NCBI GenBank assembly: GCA_902591495.1
Contig: CACJAW010000007.1
Location: 1-64,000 of the forward strand
Origin: an uncultured Pseudohongiella sp.
Lineage (GTDB): Bacteria; Pseudomonadota; Gammaproteobacteria; Pseudomonadales; Pseudohongiellaceae
Direction of reading: 5' to 3'
DNA: 64,000 nucleotides
Positions 1-7,920 of the stretch are shown here, one piece after another. The notes under the pieces were generated by a model, which was not told where the DNA came from, ran no database searches, and saw nothing but the letters and a program-made list of their open reading frames with translations. Position 1 is the first letter of the stretch. Each line of letters starts with the position of its first letter. The position numbers were made by a program, and so were the translations under genes.

Positions 1-186
1 ATTAATTTCTATGTGTTCGAAGAACATTTTCAAAGGCCTGACCCATAGGTCATAGTTACCGTACAGTGTCCGATAAAGGACCAAAGGTTCCTCCGTTTCA
101 CTATGATGCACTATATCTATCAGTTCGTATTCACGTTTTTTATAGTGCCTATATTTGCCGCGTTTTATGTCGGAATATTCTTTCAT
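1..186 (-). CDS. DUF1653 domain protein (3' part cut by window edge)
   Basis: This reading frame is not in the ORF track because it runs off the left edge. Translating the reverse strand from an ATG at 186 gives 62 codons without a stop, including the segments GKYRHYKKREYEL, HHSETEEPLV, LYRTLYGNYDLWVRP and MFFEH. These match the DUF1653 family, small proteins of about 70 residues with unknown role, so nearly the whole protein is visible. The start lies 14 bases after the EF-hand stop, which suggests co-transcription. An in-frame ATG at 216, just after GGAGG but spaced only two bases from it, is an alternative start that would overlap the upstream gene. The function is unknown. Confidence 0.8.
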   Translation of the reverse strand, partial: MKEYSDIKRGKYRHYKKREYELIDIVHHSETEEPLVLYRTLYGNYDLWVRPLKMFFEHIEIN

Positions 187-200
187 CTTTATTGCGATTG

Positions 201-737
201 CTAGTCTCTCTGCCATTGCCTCCAGTTGTGCTTGAAGGTTCCTCTTTTTTCTTGTCCTCTACCGCGAGCTTTTCTTTCTCTAGAATGCTTACCCTTGGAT
301 ACGCGGAATTGCCTCTTTGGCCTTAATTCTTTCCCAGCAAGGACTCCATCACCGTTTTTATCCATCGCATCAAATCGGGCGTCTTGTAGTTCAGCGGCAT
401 CCAAAAAACCGTTAAAGTCGGTATCCATCTTTTCAAACTTTTTGGCCGCCAAAATTTCTTGTTTTTCAAGAAAATCCTTGGGAAGCTTTTTTTGATCTGT
501 TTTCTTTGGATTCGGTTGAAGAAATTCATCAAGGCTTAACAACCCATCTCCGTCCTTATCTCTTGGTCCTATATCAAATTGATCTCTTTCCTCAAACTCT
601 ATAAAGCTGATGACGCCGTCCGCATTAGTGTCGGCCTCTAGCCAGCCAACCTTTCCCGAAATTTCTTTAGTAAGTGCAGCCTGTATCAAGGTTGCATAAG
701 TTATTGTCGCAATCACAAAAAATTTGCTCTTAATCAT
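201..737 (-). CDS. Secreted EF-hand calcium-binding protein
   Basis: This is a 178-residue protein with an N-terminal signal peptide (MIKSKFFVIATITY..). It has four EF-hand loops in two pairs: DTNADGVISFIE and DKDGDGLLSLDE, then DTDFNGFLDAAE and DKNGDGVLAGKE. A basic Arg/Lys-rich tail follows. The loops are expected to bind Ca2+ in the periplasm or outside the cell, and the partner is unknown. The ORF track starts at 761, but AGGAGG sits at about 742-748, six bases before the ATG at 737, so 737 is preferred. The DUF1653 gene follows closely downstream. The EF-hand assignment is secure; the biological role is not. Confidence 0.85.
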   Translation of the reverse strand: MIKSKFFVIATITYATLIQAALTKEISGKVGWLEADTNADGVISFIEFEERDQFDIGPRDKDGDGLLSLDEFLQPNPKKTDQKKLPKDFLEKQEILAAKKFEKMDTDFNGFLDAAELQDARFDAMDKNGDGVLAGKELRPKRQFRVSKGKHSRERKARGRGQEKRGTFKHNWRQWQRD

Positions 738-761
738 ACTCTTCCTCCTAAAAGCACTCAT

Positions 762-1197
762 AACAATTATTGATACGTATGAGGAAAAAATTTCCGTCGT
801 TAAATAATGTATCGAATTTTTATGCTACGTATAAGCTTGCATAAATTAATGGGTTATTGCTGCTTGAAATTGTTATGTGTTTTAAGTTTATATTAAAGTA
901 TAGCTCAGTAAAGTCTTTAGTTTTTACTCCAGTAAATTTTGGGTATCTCGGGCATATAATCAGATAAAAATGCAGCAACCCGGGATGAAAGTGCTCCACT
1001 TGTCATGGTGGTAGACGGTTAAGAATGACTCATAGATATAGCTAAAAAGTAGTAAACTTTAAAAATTCGGCAGTAAATTAAGACCAATTCTCTTTATTTT
1101 GGTAGAATCGCGCCTCATTTCACGAGCCTATCCGTGAACGAGATTCAGGAAAAAGCTCTTTGAATAACCAATTTTCGAGACTAGATTTAGCGTAAAT
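762..1197. other. Intergenic region between divergent EF-hand gene and korA
   Basis: This is about 436 bases of AT-rich sequence without a convincing reading frame, tRNA or terminator. It must hold the promoters of both divergent genes. On the plus strand a TAGAAT (1103-1108) resembles a -10 box, but no matching -35 is seen at the normal spacing. A TTCACG-N8-CGTGAA inverted repeat follows it and is listed separately. Confidence 0.5.
1119..1138. promoter_or_regulatory. Inverted repeat TTCACG-N8-CGTGAA, candidate operator of korAB
   Basis: Perfect 6-base arms flank an 8-base spacer (AGCCTATC). The repeat lies 60-80 bases before the korA start and just after the -10-like TAGAAT. The position fits a repressor site or a transcript hairpin. 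No regulator family is assigned from the sequence. Confidence 0.35.
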
Positions 1198-3072
1198 ATG
1201 CAAGCCGTCAAAGAAAAAGACAACCATCTCAATGTCAACGAAAAAGAAACGCATGACGTGGTAGTTCGGTTTGCTGGTGATTCCGGCGACGGTATGCAGC
1301 TAACGGGTACTAATTTTACCCAAGCCACCGCTCTATATGGCAATGATCTTTCTACTTTCCCGGATTTTCCGGCAGAGATTAGAGCGCCTGTTGGAGCTAC
1401 TTTTGGAGTTTCTGCTTTTCAAATTTATTTTGGGGCCGATGACGTGACCACGTCCGGTGATGATGTCGATGTCCTAGTGGCAATGAACCCCGCAGCATTG
1501 GTTACAAATTTAGGGAAACTTGTAAAAGGCGGATTAGTAATTGTAGATAAGGGTGCGTTCACGCAGAAAAACTTAACAAAGGCTAAATATGAGATAAATC
1601 CGCTGGAAGATAATTCGTTAGATGGTTTTAGAGTGTTAAGTATTGATATACATAAACAAGTGCTAACGGCAGTGGAACCCTATGGTCTCAGTCACAAAGA
1701 TGCATTGAGATGTAAGAACATGTGGACTTTGGGATTGGTCATGTGGTTGTTCGATCGTGACAGATCTGCAACCATTGAGAGCTTAAATAAAAAATTTGCT
1801 GCAAAACCCCAGGTTGCCGATGCAAACATAGCCGCACTGAACGCGGGTCATGCCTACGGAGAAACAGCTGAATTACCGGCTGGCATCCATGTCTATAAAG
1901 TTCCAAAGGCAAAAGTCCCCCCTGGCATGTATAGAAACATTACGGGGACACAGGCTCTAGCCTATGGTCTGATAGCCGGGTCTGAACTCGCTGAAATTGA
2001 CCTATTATTTGCTTCTTATCCGATAACTCCCGCTTCAAATCTCTTGCATGAGCTTTCTTCTAAGAAAGGATTCCGAGTCAAGACGTTTCAGGCTGAGGAT
2101 GAAATTGCCGCGGTATGTTCAGCGATGGGAGCGTCCTTTGCGGGTTCTCTAGGAGTGACTTCCAGTGCTGGTCCGGGTATCGCGCTCAAGGCGGAGGGGA
2201 TTTCATTAGCCGTTGCATCTGAGCTTCCATTAGTAATTGTCAACACACAACGAGGCGGTCCATCTACTGGTCTGCCAACAAAAACTGAACAATCGGACTT
2301 TAACATGGCGCTATTTGGTCGCCATGGAGACACGCCTATACCCGTTGTAGCTGCCTCAACGGCAACCGATTGCTTTGATGTCGCGATCGAAGCGGTTCGA
2401 CTTGCTATAAGATACATGACACCTGTCATGATTCTGTCTGATGGTTATCTGGCTAATGCATCCGAGCCATGGAAAATTCCAAATTTTGATTCTCTTAAAT
2501 CGTTTAAAGTTAATCACTATGATGAGCCAAAAGATTTCAAGCCTTCGATCAGAGATAAAAACACCAACGCAAGGGTTTGGGCAAAGCCTGGCACGCCAGG
2601 AATGGAGCATCGAATTGGTGGCATCGAGAAGAGTTTCGAAACTGGTGATATTTCTTATGACCCAGCTAACCATCAAAAAATGACAGAATTGAGAAAGGAA
2701 AAGGTTGCTCAGATTGCCCATGACATACCTCTTCAGGAAGTTTGTTTTGGCGAGAGTGAGGGCAAGCTCGCCGTGCTTGGCTGGGGATCCACGTATGGTG
2801 CTATCCATCAAGCAGTTAAGAGGGCTGTTGCAGACGGAATGCAAGTATCGCATATTCACGTGCGGTATCTGTCTCCGATGCCGAGCAACCTCTGTGAGAT
2901 TCTGTCAAAATTTGATTCAGTTTTGGTTCCGGAGATGAACACCGGTCAATTCATAAAAATGATTCGCTCAGAGTTCCTAATTGATGCGCAAGGGCTTAAT
3001 AAAATAGCAGGTCAGCCATTTAAGATCGGTGAAATTCTTGCCGCTATCGTTGAAAAGTACCAGGACTTGTAG
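1198..3072 (+). CDS. korA: 2-oxoacid:ferredoxin oxidoreductase, fused gamma-alpha subunit (KorA-like)
   Basis: This 624-residue protein joins the gamma domain (residues about 20-200, starting VVVRFAGDSGDGMQLTG) to the pyrimidine-binding alpha domain (about 245-500, with FASYPITPASNLLHEL and QAEDEIAAVCSAMGASFAG) and a transketolase-like C-terminal domain (with VLGWGSTYGA). This is the layout of two-subunit 2-oxoglutarate or pyruvate:ferredoxin oxidoreductases. They decarboxylate a 2-oxoacid with CoA and reduce ferredoxin, using thiamine diphosphate held with the beta subunit. The beta gene follows after 15 bases. No 4Fe-4S ferredoxin domain is present in this chain, as expected for the aerobic type. 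The 2-oxoglutarate preference is inferred. No strong ribosome site precedes the ATG at 1198. Confidence 0.9.
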   Translation: MQAVKEKDNHLNVNEKETHDVVVRFAGDSGDGMQLTGTNFTQATALYGNDLSTFPDFPAEIRAPVGATFGVSAFQIYFGADDVTTSGDDVDVLVAMNPAALVTNLGKLVKGGLVIVDKGAFTQKNLTKAKYEINPLEDNSLDGFRVLSIDIHKQVLTAVEPYGLSHKDALRCKNMWTLGLVMWLFDRDRSATIESLNKKFAAKPQVADANIAALNAGHAYGETAELPAGIHVYKVPKAKVPPGMYRNITGTQALAYGLIAGSELAEIDLLFASYPITPASNLLHELSSKKGFRVKTFQAEDEIAAVCSAMGASFAGSLGVTSSAGPGIALKAEGISLAVASELPLVIVNTQRGGPSTGLPTKTEQSDFNMALFGRHGDTPIPVVAASTATDCFDVAIEAVRLAIRYMTPVMILSDGYLANASEPWKIPNFDSLKSFKVNHYDEPKDFKPSIRDKNTNARVWAKPGTPGMEHRIGGIEKSFETGDISYDPANHQKMTELRKEKVAQIAHDIPLQEVCFGESEGKLAVLGWGSTYGAIHQAVKRAVADGMQVSHIHVRYLSPMPSNLCEILSKFDSVLVPEMNTGQFIKMIRSEFLIDAQGLNKIAGQPFKIGEILAAIVEKYQDL

Positions 3073-3087
3073 GTTAGAGTAAGCAAA

Positions 3088-4092
3088 ATGAACCAAGCAT
3101 TACCAACATTGACGCTAAAAGACTTTGCAACAGATCAGGAGGTGCGTTGGTGCCCAGGGTGCGGCGACTATGCGATTTTAAAAACCATTCAGAAAGTCAT
3201 GCCTGAGCTTAATCGTCCAAAGGAAAATCAAGTTTTTGTATCAGGGATTGGGTGTTCTTCGCGTTTTCCCTACTACATGAACACTTTCGGCTTTCATACG
3301 ATACACGGTCGAGCGCCGGCGATTGCGACAGGGGTGAAACTGGCAAATCCTGAGTTAGATGTCTGGGTGATTACTGGAGACGGAGATGGTTTCAGTATAG
3401 GCGGTAATCATATGATGCATGCAATTAGACGTAACGTTAACCTCCAGATTCTTCTTTTTAACAATGAAATCTATGGGTTAACGAAGGGACAATATTCTCC
3501 TACTTCTCAAGTCGGCACTCAGTCGCCTTCGTCCCCTAGCGGTTCTGTTGATGCACCGCTTTCTCCCTGTTTGGTCAGCCTTGGTTCCGGCGGAACTTTC
3601 ATCGCTAGATCCATAGATACTGAGGCAAAGCACTTGTCGGGTATCGTTAAACGGGGCAGTGAGCACGATGGCACTGCGTTCATCGAAATTCTCCAGAATT
3701 GCCCGATTTATAATGATGGCGTTTTTTCCCAAGTCAAAGATAAAAAACTTGCACCAGAGTTTAGGGTAGAGGTGCACCATGGAGAACCAATAACTTTTGG
3801 GCAAGAAAATGAAAAAGGCATAATGCTGGATAGACAGTCGCTTTCACTTCAAGTGGTGCAATGCGCCGGCAATGAGAGTGAAATCTTGATACACGATGAG
3901 CAAAATAAAGTTCAGGCCCAGCTATTAGCAGAGATGAAGGGACCCAATTTTCCAATAGCGGTTGGGGTTCTTTACAAAGAGGAAAAGAGTTCTTTTGTCA
4001 CAGATGTCTACAAAAAAATTGATGTACCTAAAAGTGAGCCCAGTGCATTTCAGGAGCTCTTGGAAAGTGGGAACACCTGGGAAGTAAAATGA
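3088..4092 (+). CDS. korB: 2-oxoacid:ferredoxin oxidoreductase, beta subunit (KorB-like)
   Basis: This 334-residue TPP-binding subunit partners the preceding gene. It starts with the family motif VRWCPGCGDYAIL, whose cysteines, together with the cysteine in SGIGCSSRFPYY, are the usual 4Fe-4S ligands. It carries the TPP/Mg motif GDGDGFSIGGNH at about residues 95-110, followed by LLFNNEIYGLTKGQYSPTS. The length is normal for KorB/PorB. With KorA it would link 2-oxoacid oxidation to ferredoxin reduction, either bypassing or replacing the NAD-linked 2-oxoglutarate dehydrogenase complex. The 15-base gap to korA supports one transcript. Substrate specificity cannot be read from the sequence. Confidence 0.9.
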   Translation: MNQALPTLTLKDFATDQEVRWCPGCGDYAILKTIQKVMPELNRPKENQVFVSGIGCSSRFPYYMNTFGFHTIHGRAPAIATGVKLANPELDVWVITGDGDGFSIGGNHMMHAIRRNVNLQILLFNNEIYGLTKGQYSPTSQVGTQSPSSPSGSVDAPLSPCLVSLGSGGTFIARSIDTEAKHLSGIVKRGSEHDGTAFIEILQNCPIYNDGVFSQVKDKKLAPEFRVEVHHGEPITFGQENEKGIMLDRQSLSLQVVQCAGNESEILIHDEQNKVQAQLLAEMKGPNFPIAVGVLYKEEKSSFVTDVYKKIDVPKSEPSAFQELLESGNTWEVK

Positions 4093-4169
4093 TTATCACT
4101 GAATTACTTTCGCAAGACTTCCAGTGGTTGCTTGCAAAGTGTTCTCAGAATTTTACTTAAATTTTTGTT

Positions 4170-5339
4170 ATGAGTTTAAACAAATTTAAACGAAGATCTT
4201 TCCTCAAGATGGCAACAATAAGTGTGTCCGGATTTTTGCCTTTTTCTAACTGGTATGCGGCCCAACATGAAAAGTCTTTTCGGAGTATCGCCGCTTTTGG
4301 TGGATTAAATGAGCCTGATCAAAATGGTGTGATGTTACCTCACGGGTTTAGGTCTCGAATTGTTGCGAGATCGGGCGAGTCTCCTGTTAACTCCTCGAAT
4401 TATATTTGGCATCCGGCGCCGGACGGTGGGGCATGCTACGGCACTGAAGACGGTGGCTGGATATACGTCTCCAATAGTGAGATGCGAGGCGGAAGAGGTG
4501 GGGTTGGCGCTCTGCGATTTAATAGCGCCGGACAAAAAATTGATTCCTACTCTATTTTGGAAAATACAACACTAAATTGTGCTGGGGGTGCGACCCCCTG
4601 GGGTACCTGGCTTTCTTGCGAGGAATTTGATCGCGGCCAGGTTTTTGAATGTGACCCTCACGGAAAAGAGCCGGCACAGGTAAGGCCAGCACTTGGATCG
4701 TTTAAGCACGAAGCTGTGACAGTTGACATGATCAATAACAAACTTTATTTGACGGAAGATCTTCCAGATGGCGGTTTTTACCGGTTTGCTCCGGACAAGA
4801 GATTGCCGGACATATCTTCAGGTGATTTGGAGATTGCATCATTAGTCGAGCGCAGCGGAAAAAACTATCTTTCTTGGAGTAAAATTTCAGATCCCACAGC
4901 TGCCGACGCGCCAGTCAGATTTCAGGTAGAATCTTATGCTCGATTTAACGGAGGTGAAGGCATAGGTTTTTATAAGGGTCAGGTGTTCTTCACAACTAAG
5001 GGCGATAACCGGGTATGGTGTTATGACACAAAAACTAGCGAAATTAATGTAATCTATGATTTTGAAAAGAGTGATAATGCTATTTTAAGTGGTGTTGATA
5101 ATCTTACAATTACCCCCGCTGGTGATGTTCTTGTTGCCGAGGATGGTGGCAATATGCAGCTTATAGGGATCACTCCTAGCCAGAATTTAATTCCCATTGC
5201 ACAGGTTGTGGGGCATGATCGTTCCGAGATTTGTGGTCCAGCATTCGACCCTAGCCACGACAGACTCTATTTTAGCTCTCAAAGAGGCGAGACTGGCTCT
5301 AGTCAGGATGGTGTAATTTTTGAAATCAGTCGAGTATAG
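4170..5339 (+). CDS. PhoX/DUF839 family Tat-exported protein
   Basis: This 389-residue protein has a twin-arginine signal (KRRSFLKMATISVSGFLPF) followed by a beta-propeller of the PhoX (DUF839) family. Signature segments are NCAGGATPWGTWLSCEEF, GSFKHEAVTVD, GEGIGFYKGQVFFTTKGDN, GVDNLTITPAGDVLVAEDGG and EICGPAFDP...LYFSSQRG. PhoX proteins are Ca/Fe-dependent alkaline phosphatases of the periplasm. This homologue is shorter than classic PhoX (over 500 residues), so its activity as a phosphatase is not certain. It lies upstream of the Tat-linked GMC dehydrogenase pair in the same direction. No clear Shine-Dalgarno is visible before 4170. Confidence 0.82.
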   Translation: MSLNKFKRRSFLKMATISVSGFLPFSNWYAAQHEKSFRSIAAFGGLNEPDQNGVMLPHGFRSRIVARSGESPVNSSNYIWHPAPDGGACYGTEDGGWIYVSNSEMRGGRGGVGALRFNSAGQKIDSYSILENTTLNCAGGATPWGTWLSCEEFDRGQVFECDPHGKEPAQVRPALGSFKHEAVTVDMINNKLYLTEDLPDGGFYRFAPDKRLPDISSGDLEIASLVERSGKNYLSWSKISDPTAADAPVRFQVESYARFNGGEGIGFYKGQVFFTTKGDNRVWCYDTKTSEINVIYDFEKSDNAILSGVDNLTITPAGDVLVAEDGGNMQLIGITPSQNLIPIAQVVGHDRSEICGPAFDPSHDRLYFSSQRGETGSSQDGVIFEISRV

Positions 5340-5436
5340 TCCTCTCGCTGATTACAAAAAAATACCTAATCGTAGCGTTTGTATACAGTAAAAACTTATT
5401 TTGCTAGGCTCAAACAATAGAGCCTTGGAGGCGATT

Positions 5437-6177
5437 ATGTCCAGCGAAAAGAAAAACGGTAAGAGCAGTCTTCCTTCAGAGCATGAACCAGTTGATTCTT
5501 CAAGAAGAAACCTGCTGAAGGGTGCAAGCATGGTTGGTGTAGCTGCGTTTGGTTCAAGCGCAGAGAACATCATAGCCCAGGACGGTGGTGCCTCAAGTCG
5601 GCGGGAGATTGCAGCACGAGAGGCCTTAGAGGTGCTCACTTCTGGGGAGGCAGAAACCTTGGATGCTATATGCAACTGCCTTATACCGAGTGATGAGTAT
5701 GGCCCAGGAGCTTTTGAGGCTAGAGCCGTGCACTATATCGATAAATCTCTTGCTAGCCATAACAAAAGCATGAGAGAAAAATATATGGTAAGTCTGGAAT
5801 CTATTGATCGTTATGCGAAAAAGACTAAAGGTAAGGCCTTTCATTTGCTGAGTAATGACCTTCAAATTTCAGTTCTCTCGGATGTAGAAAATAATAAGGT
5901 GCCAGGTTGTTCACCTAGCGGAAAAGATTTTTTCAATATGGTGCGGAACCATACTATTGATGGCACTTTTTGTGATCCATATTATGGAGGCAACCAAAAC
6001 TTTGTTGGTTGGGATATGATTAATTATCCAGGGATACGGTTAGGAGCGTCTGAAGCAGATGTTGCCGCTGGAGCTAAATTAGAGCCAAACCATCAATCAG
6101 CATACGATCATGACACCTATACAAAGATGGCAAGTAACCAACTCCTCGGTCAGCTAGGGAGGAATGACGATGCCTAA
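5437..6177 (+). CDS. Gluconate 2-dehydrogenase subunit 3-like protein with Tat signal
   Basis: This roughly 246-residue protein has a twin-arginine signal (SSRRNLLKGASMVGVAAFG). The rest fits the gluconate 2-dehydrogenase subunit 3 family: AEALDAICNCLIPSDEYGPGAFEARAVHYID-like text near residue 70 and a C-terminal WDMINYPG segment. Such small subunits accompany flavin-dependent GMC dehydrogenases and supply the export signal for the complex. The ORF track starts at 5401 with TTG, but GGAGG at 5427-5431 points to the ATG at 5437. Its 3' end overlaps the next gene, which indicates translational coupling and complex formation. Confidence 0.82.
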   Translation: MSSEKKNGKSSLPSEHEPVDSSRRNLLKGASMVGVAAFGSSAENIIAQDGGASSRREIAAREALEVLTSGEAETLDAICNCLIPSDEYGPGAFEARAVHYIDKSLASHNKSMREKYMVSLESIDRYAKKTKGKAFHLLSNDLQISVLSDVENNKVPGCSPSGKDFFNMVRNHTIDGTFCDPYYGGNQNFVGWDMINYPGIRLGASEADVAAGAKLEPNHQSAYDHDTYTKMASNQLLGQLGRNDDA

Positions 6178-7873
6178 GAAGCTCGCAAAAACTGATGTGG
6201 TAATTGTTGGTATGGGGGCCGCCGGTGGCGTTGCGGCATTACCACTGACTCACGCAGGATTAAAAGTCGTAGGTATTGAGGCGGGAGGTTGGCTAAACCC
6301 TCGAGACTTTGCGCCTGATGAACTTAGAAATGGAACCAGAAACTGGCCGCAGTCCGTTCAGAAGGCGGCGAGCGAGGCGCCGACCGTGCGAGCAGATTCA
6401 AGCCAAAAAGCAGTTCAGGGTGGACACCCAATGATGAATGCTGTAGGTGGCACGAGCATGCATTACTGGGCTCAAAGTTGGAGACTTAATCCATGGGATT
6501 TTCAGGTTGTGAGTGCAACTAAGAGACGATATGGCGAAGACCGAATTCCAGCAGGCTCAACAGTTGAAGATTGGCCATTTGGTTATGAGGAGCTTGAGCC
6601 TTACTATGAAAAAGTAGAATTTGCAGTGGGTATCTCAGGTCAAGCAGGAAATGTGAAAGGAAAAATTAATTCAGCAGGAAATATTTTTGAAGGTGAACGC
6701 CAGAGTGAGTACCCCATGCGGCCTTTGCGAACTTCTCCGTTTACTGAATTAATGACTGATGCGGCACACAGCCTTGAATGGAATCCGTTTCAAGGACCAG
6801 CGGCGATAACAAGTGAGCTTTATGATGGTCGTCCTCCGTGCCAATATCACGGGTTTTGTAACAAAGGTGGTTGTCACGTTCAAGCCAAGAGTTCCACTGC
6901 ATTTACAACAATACCGAAAGCGGTGGATACAGGTAATCTTGATGTTGTGACCTATGCCCGTGTAACTGAGGTCGTGACTGATAATGATGGAAAAGTGATA
7001 GGAGTAAATTATCTGAGAGGTAGTGAAGAATTTTTTCAGCCGGCGGATGTTGTTTTAATGGCTAGCTATGCGTATGAAAATGTTCGTCTACTTCAGCTAT
7101 CAAAGTCCAGCAGTTTTCCTAATGGGTTATCTAACAACAATGATCAGGTTGGTAGGCACTATCTTAGTCATCATCAAGGATCACCGGTGATCGCTCTATT
7201 TCCTGACAACTTACACAATTGGTATGGATTACCCGCACAGGGGGTTGCCATTGACAACTGGGCGGATGACAATTTTGATCATTCTGAATTGAATTTTATC
7301 GGGGGCGCAAACCTCTGGGTACATACCGATAGAAAACCAATCGGTGCTGCTAAAATGAGCACGTTCGGCCGGACTCGAAGTTGGGGTACAGACTGGAAAA
7401 AATTTATTATGGAAAATGCAGATAAAACCAACACAGCATATATCCAGAAGACCACTCTGCCTTATGAAACTAATTACCTAGATCTGGACCCTCAAGTTAA
7501 GGACCCACTAGGCTTTCCGGTAACCCGGATTACAGCTTCTTATAAAGAAAACGAAAAACGAATTGCGCAATTTTCACAGGACATGATGGAGAAGTGGTAT
7601 CGAGAGGCGGGAGCGACGGAGATAATAAAAACAGGTCTCGGCAATGTTATGGGGGCTTCCACTCATGCGTACGGGGGTACTCGCATGGGAGACAACAAAG
7701 AAACCAATGTAGTAAACCGTTGGGGATTTTCCCATGAGGTGCCGAATTTAGGTGTTTTGGGAGCCTCTGTTATGGGTACAAGTGGAGCTCGTAACCCGAC
7801 GTTAACTGTTCAGGCTTTGTCGTGGAGAACTGCCGAGTACCTAGTAGCTAATTGGCAATCGATCGCTGGATGA
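6170..7873 (+). CDS. GMC family FAD-dependent dehydrogenase (large subunit)
   Basis: This 567-residue GMC oxidoreductase begins with the FAD-binding motif VVIVGMGAAGGVAALPLTHAG and an Ala/Gly-rich ADP-binding region. It contains GGTSMHYWAQSWRL near residue 100 and ends with the GMC C-terminal domain (STHAYGGTRMGD; SGARNPTLTVQALSWRTAEYL). The His and Asn in those two segments fit the catalytic pair. It has no signal peptide, so export would rely on the Tat-bearing partner encoded just upstream. The likely role is periplasmic oxidation of an alcohol or sugar with electrons passed to a cytochrome or quinone; the substrate is unknown. GGGAGGA at 6157-6163 favours the ATG at 6170 over 6164. Confidence 0.87.
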   Translation: MPKKLAKTDVVIVGMGAAGGVAALPLTHAGLKVVGIEAGGWLNPRDFAPDELRNGTRNWPQSVQKAASEAPTVRADSSQKAVQGGHPMMNAVGGTSMHYWAQSWRLNPWDFQVVSATKRRYGEDRIPAGSTVEDWPFGYEELEPYYEKVEFAVGISGQAGNVKGKINSAGNIFEGERQSEYPMRPLRTSPFTELMTDAAHSLEWNPFQGPAAITSELYDGRPPCQYHGFCNKGGCHVQAKSSTAFTTIPKAVDTGNLDVVTYARVTEVVTDNDGKVIGVNYLRGSEEFFQPADVVLMASYAYENVRLLQLSKSSSFPNGLSNNNDQVGRHYLSHHQGSPVIALFPDNLHNWYGLPAQGVAIDNWADDNFDHSELNFIGGANLWVHTDRKPIGAAKMSTFGRTRSWGTDWKKFIMENADKTNTAYIQKTTLPYETNYLDLDPQVKDPLGFPVTRITASYKENEKRIAQFSQDMMEKWYREAGATEIIKTGLGNVMGASTHAYGGTRMGDNKETNVVNRWGFSHEVPNLGVLGASVMGTSGARNPTLTVQALSWRTAEYLVANWQSIAG

Positions 7874-7920
7874 TAAGAAGGCAGATTACTGCGTGAAATT
7901 TACGATTCTCCATAATCACC

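Noticed and set aside
66-495. Plus-strand ORFs of 86 and 89 codons
   Set aside because: They lie antisense to the DUF1653 and EF-hand genes, have no family resemblance or ribosome site, and their composition is that of an antisense shadow.
762-1197. tRNA or small RNA in the 436-base gap
   Set aside because: No cloverleaf, no TTCGA-type T loop and no hairpin followed by T residues was found by eye.
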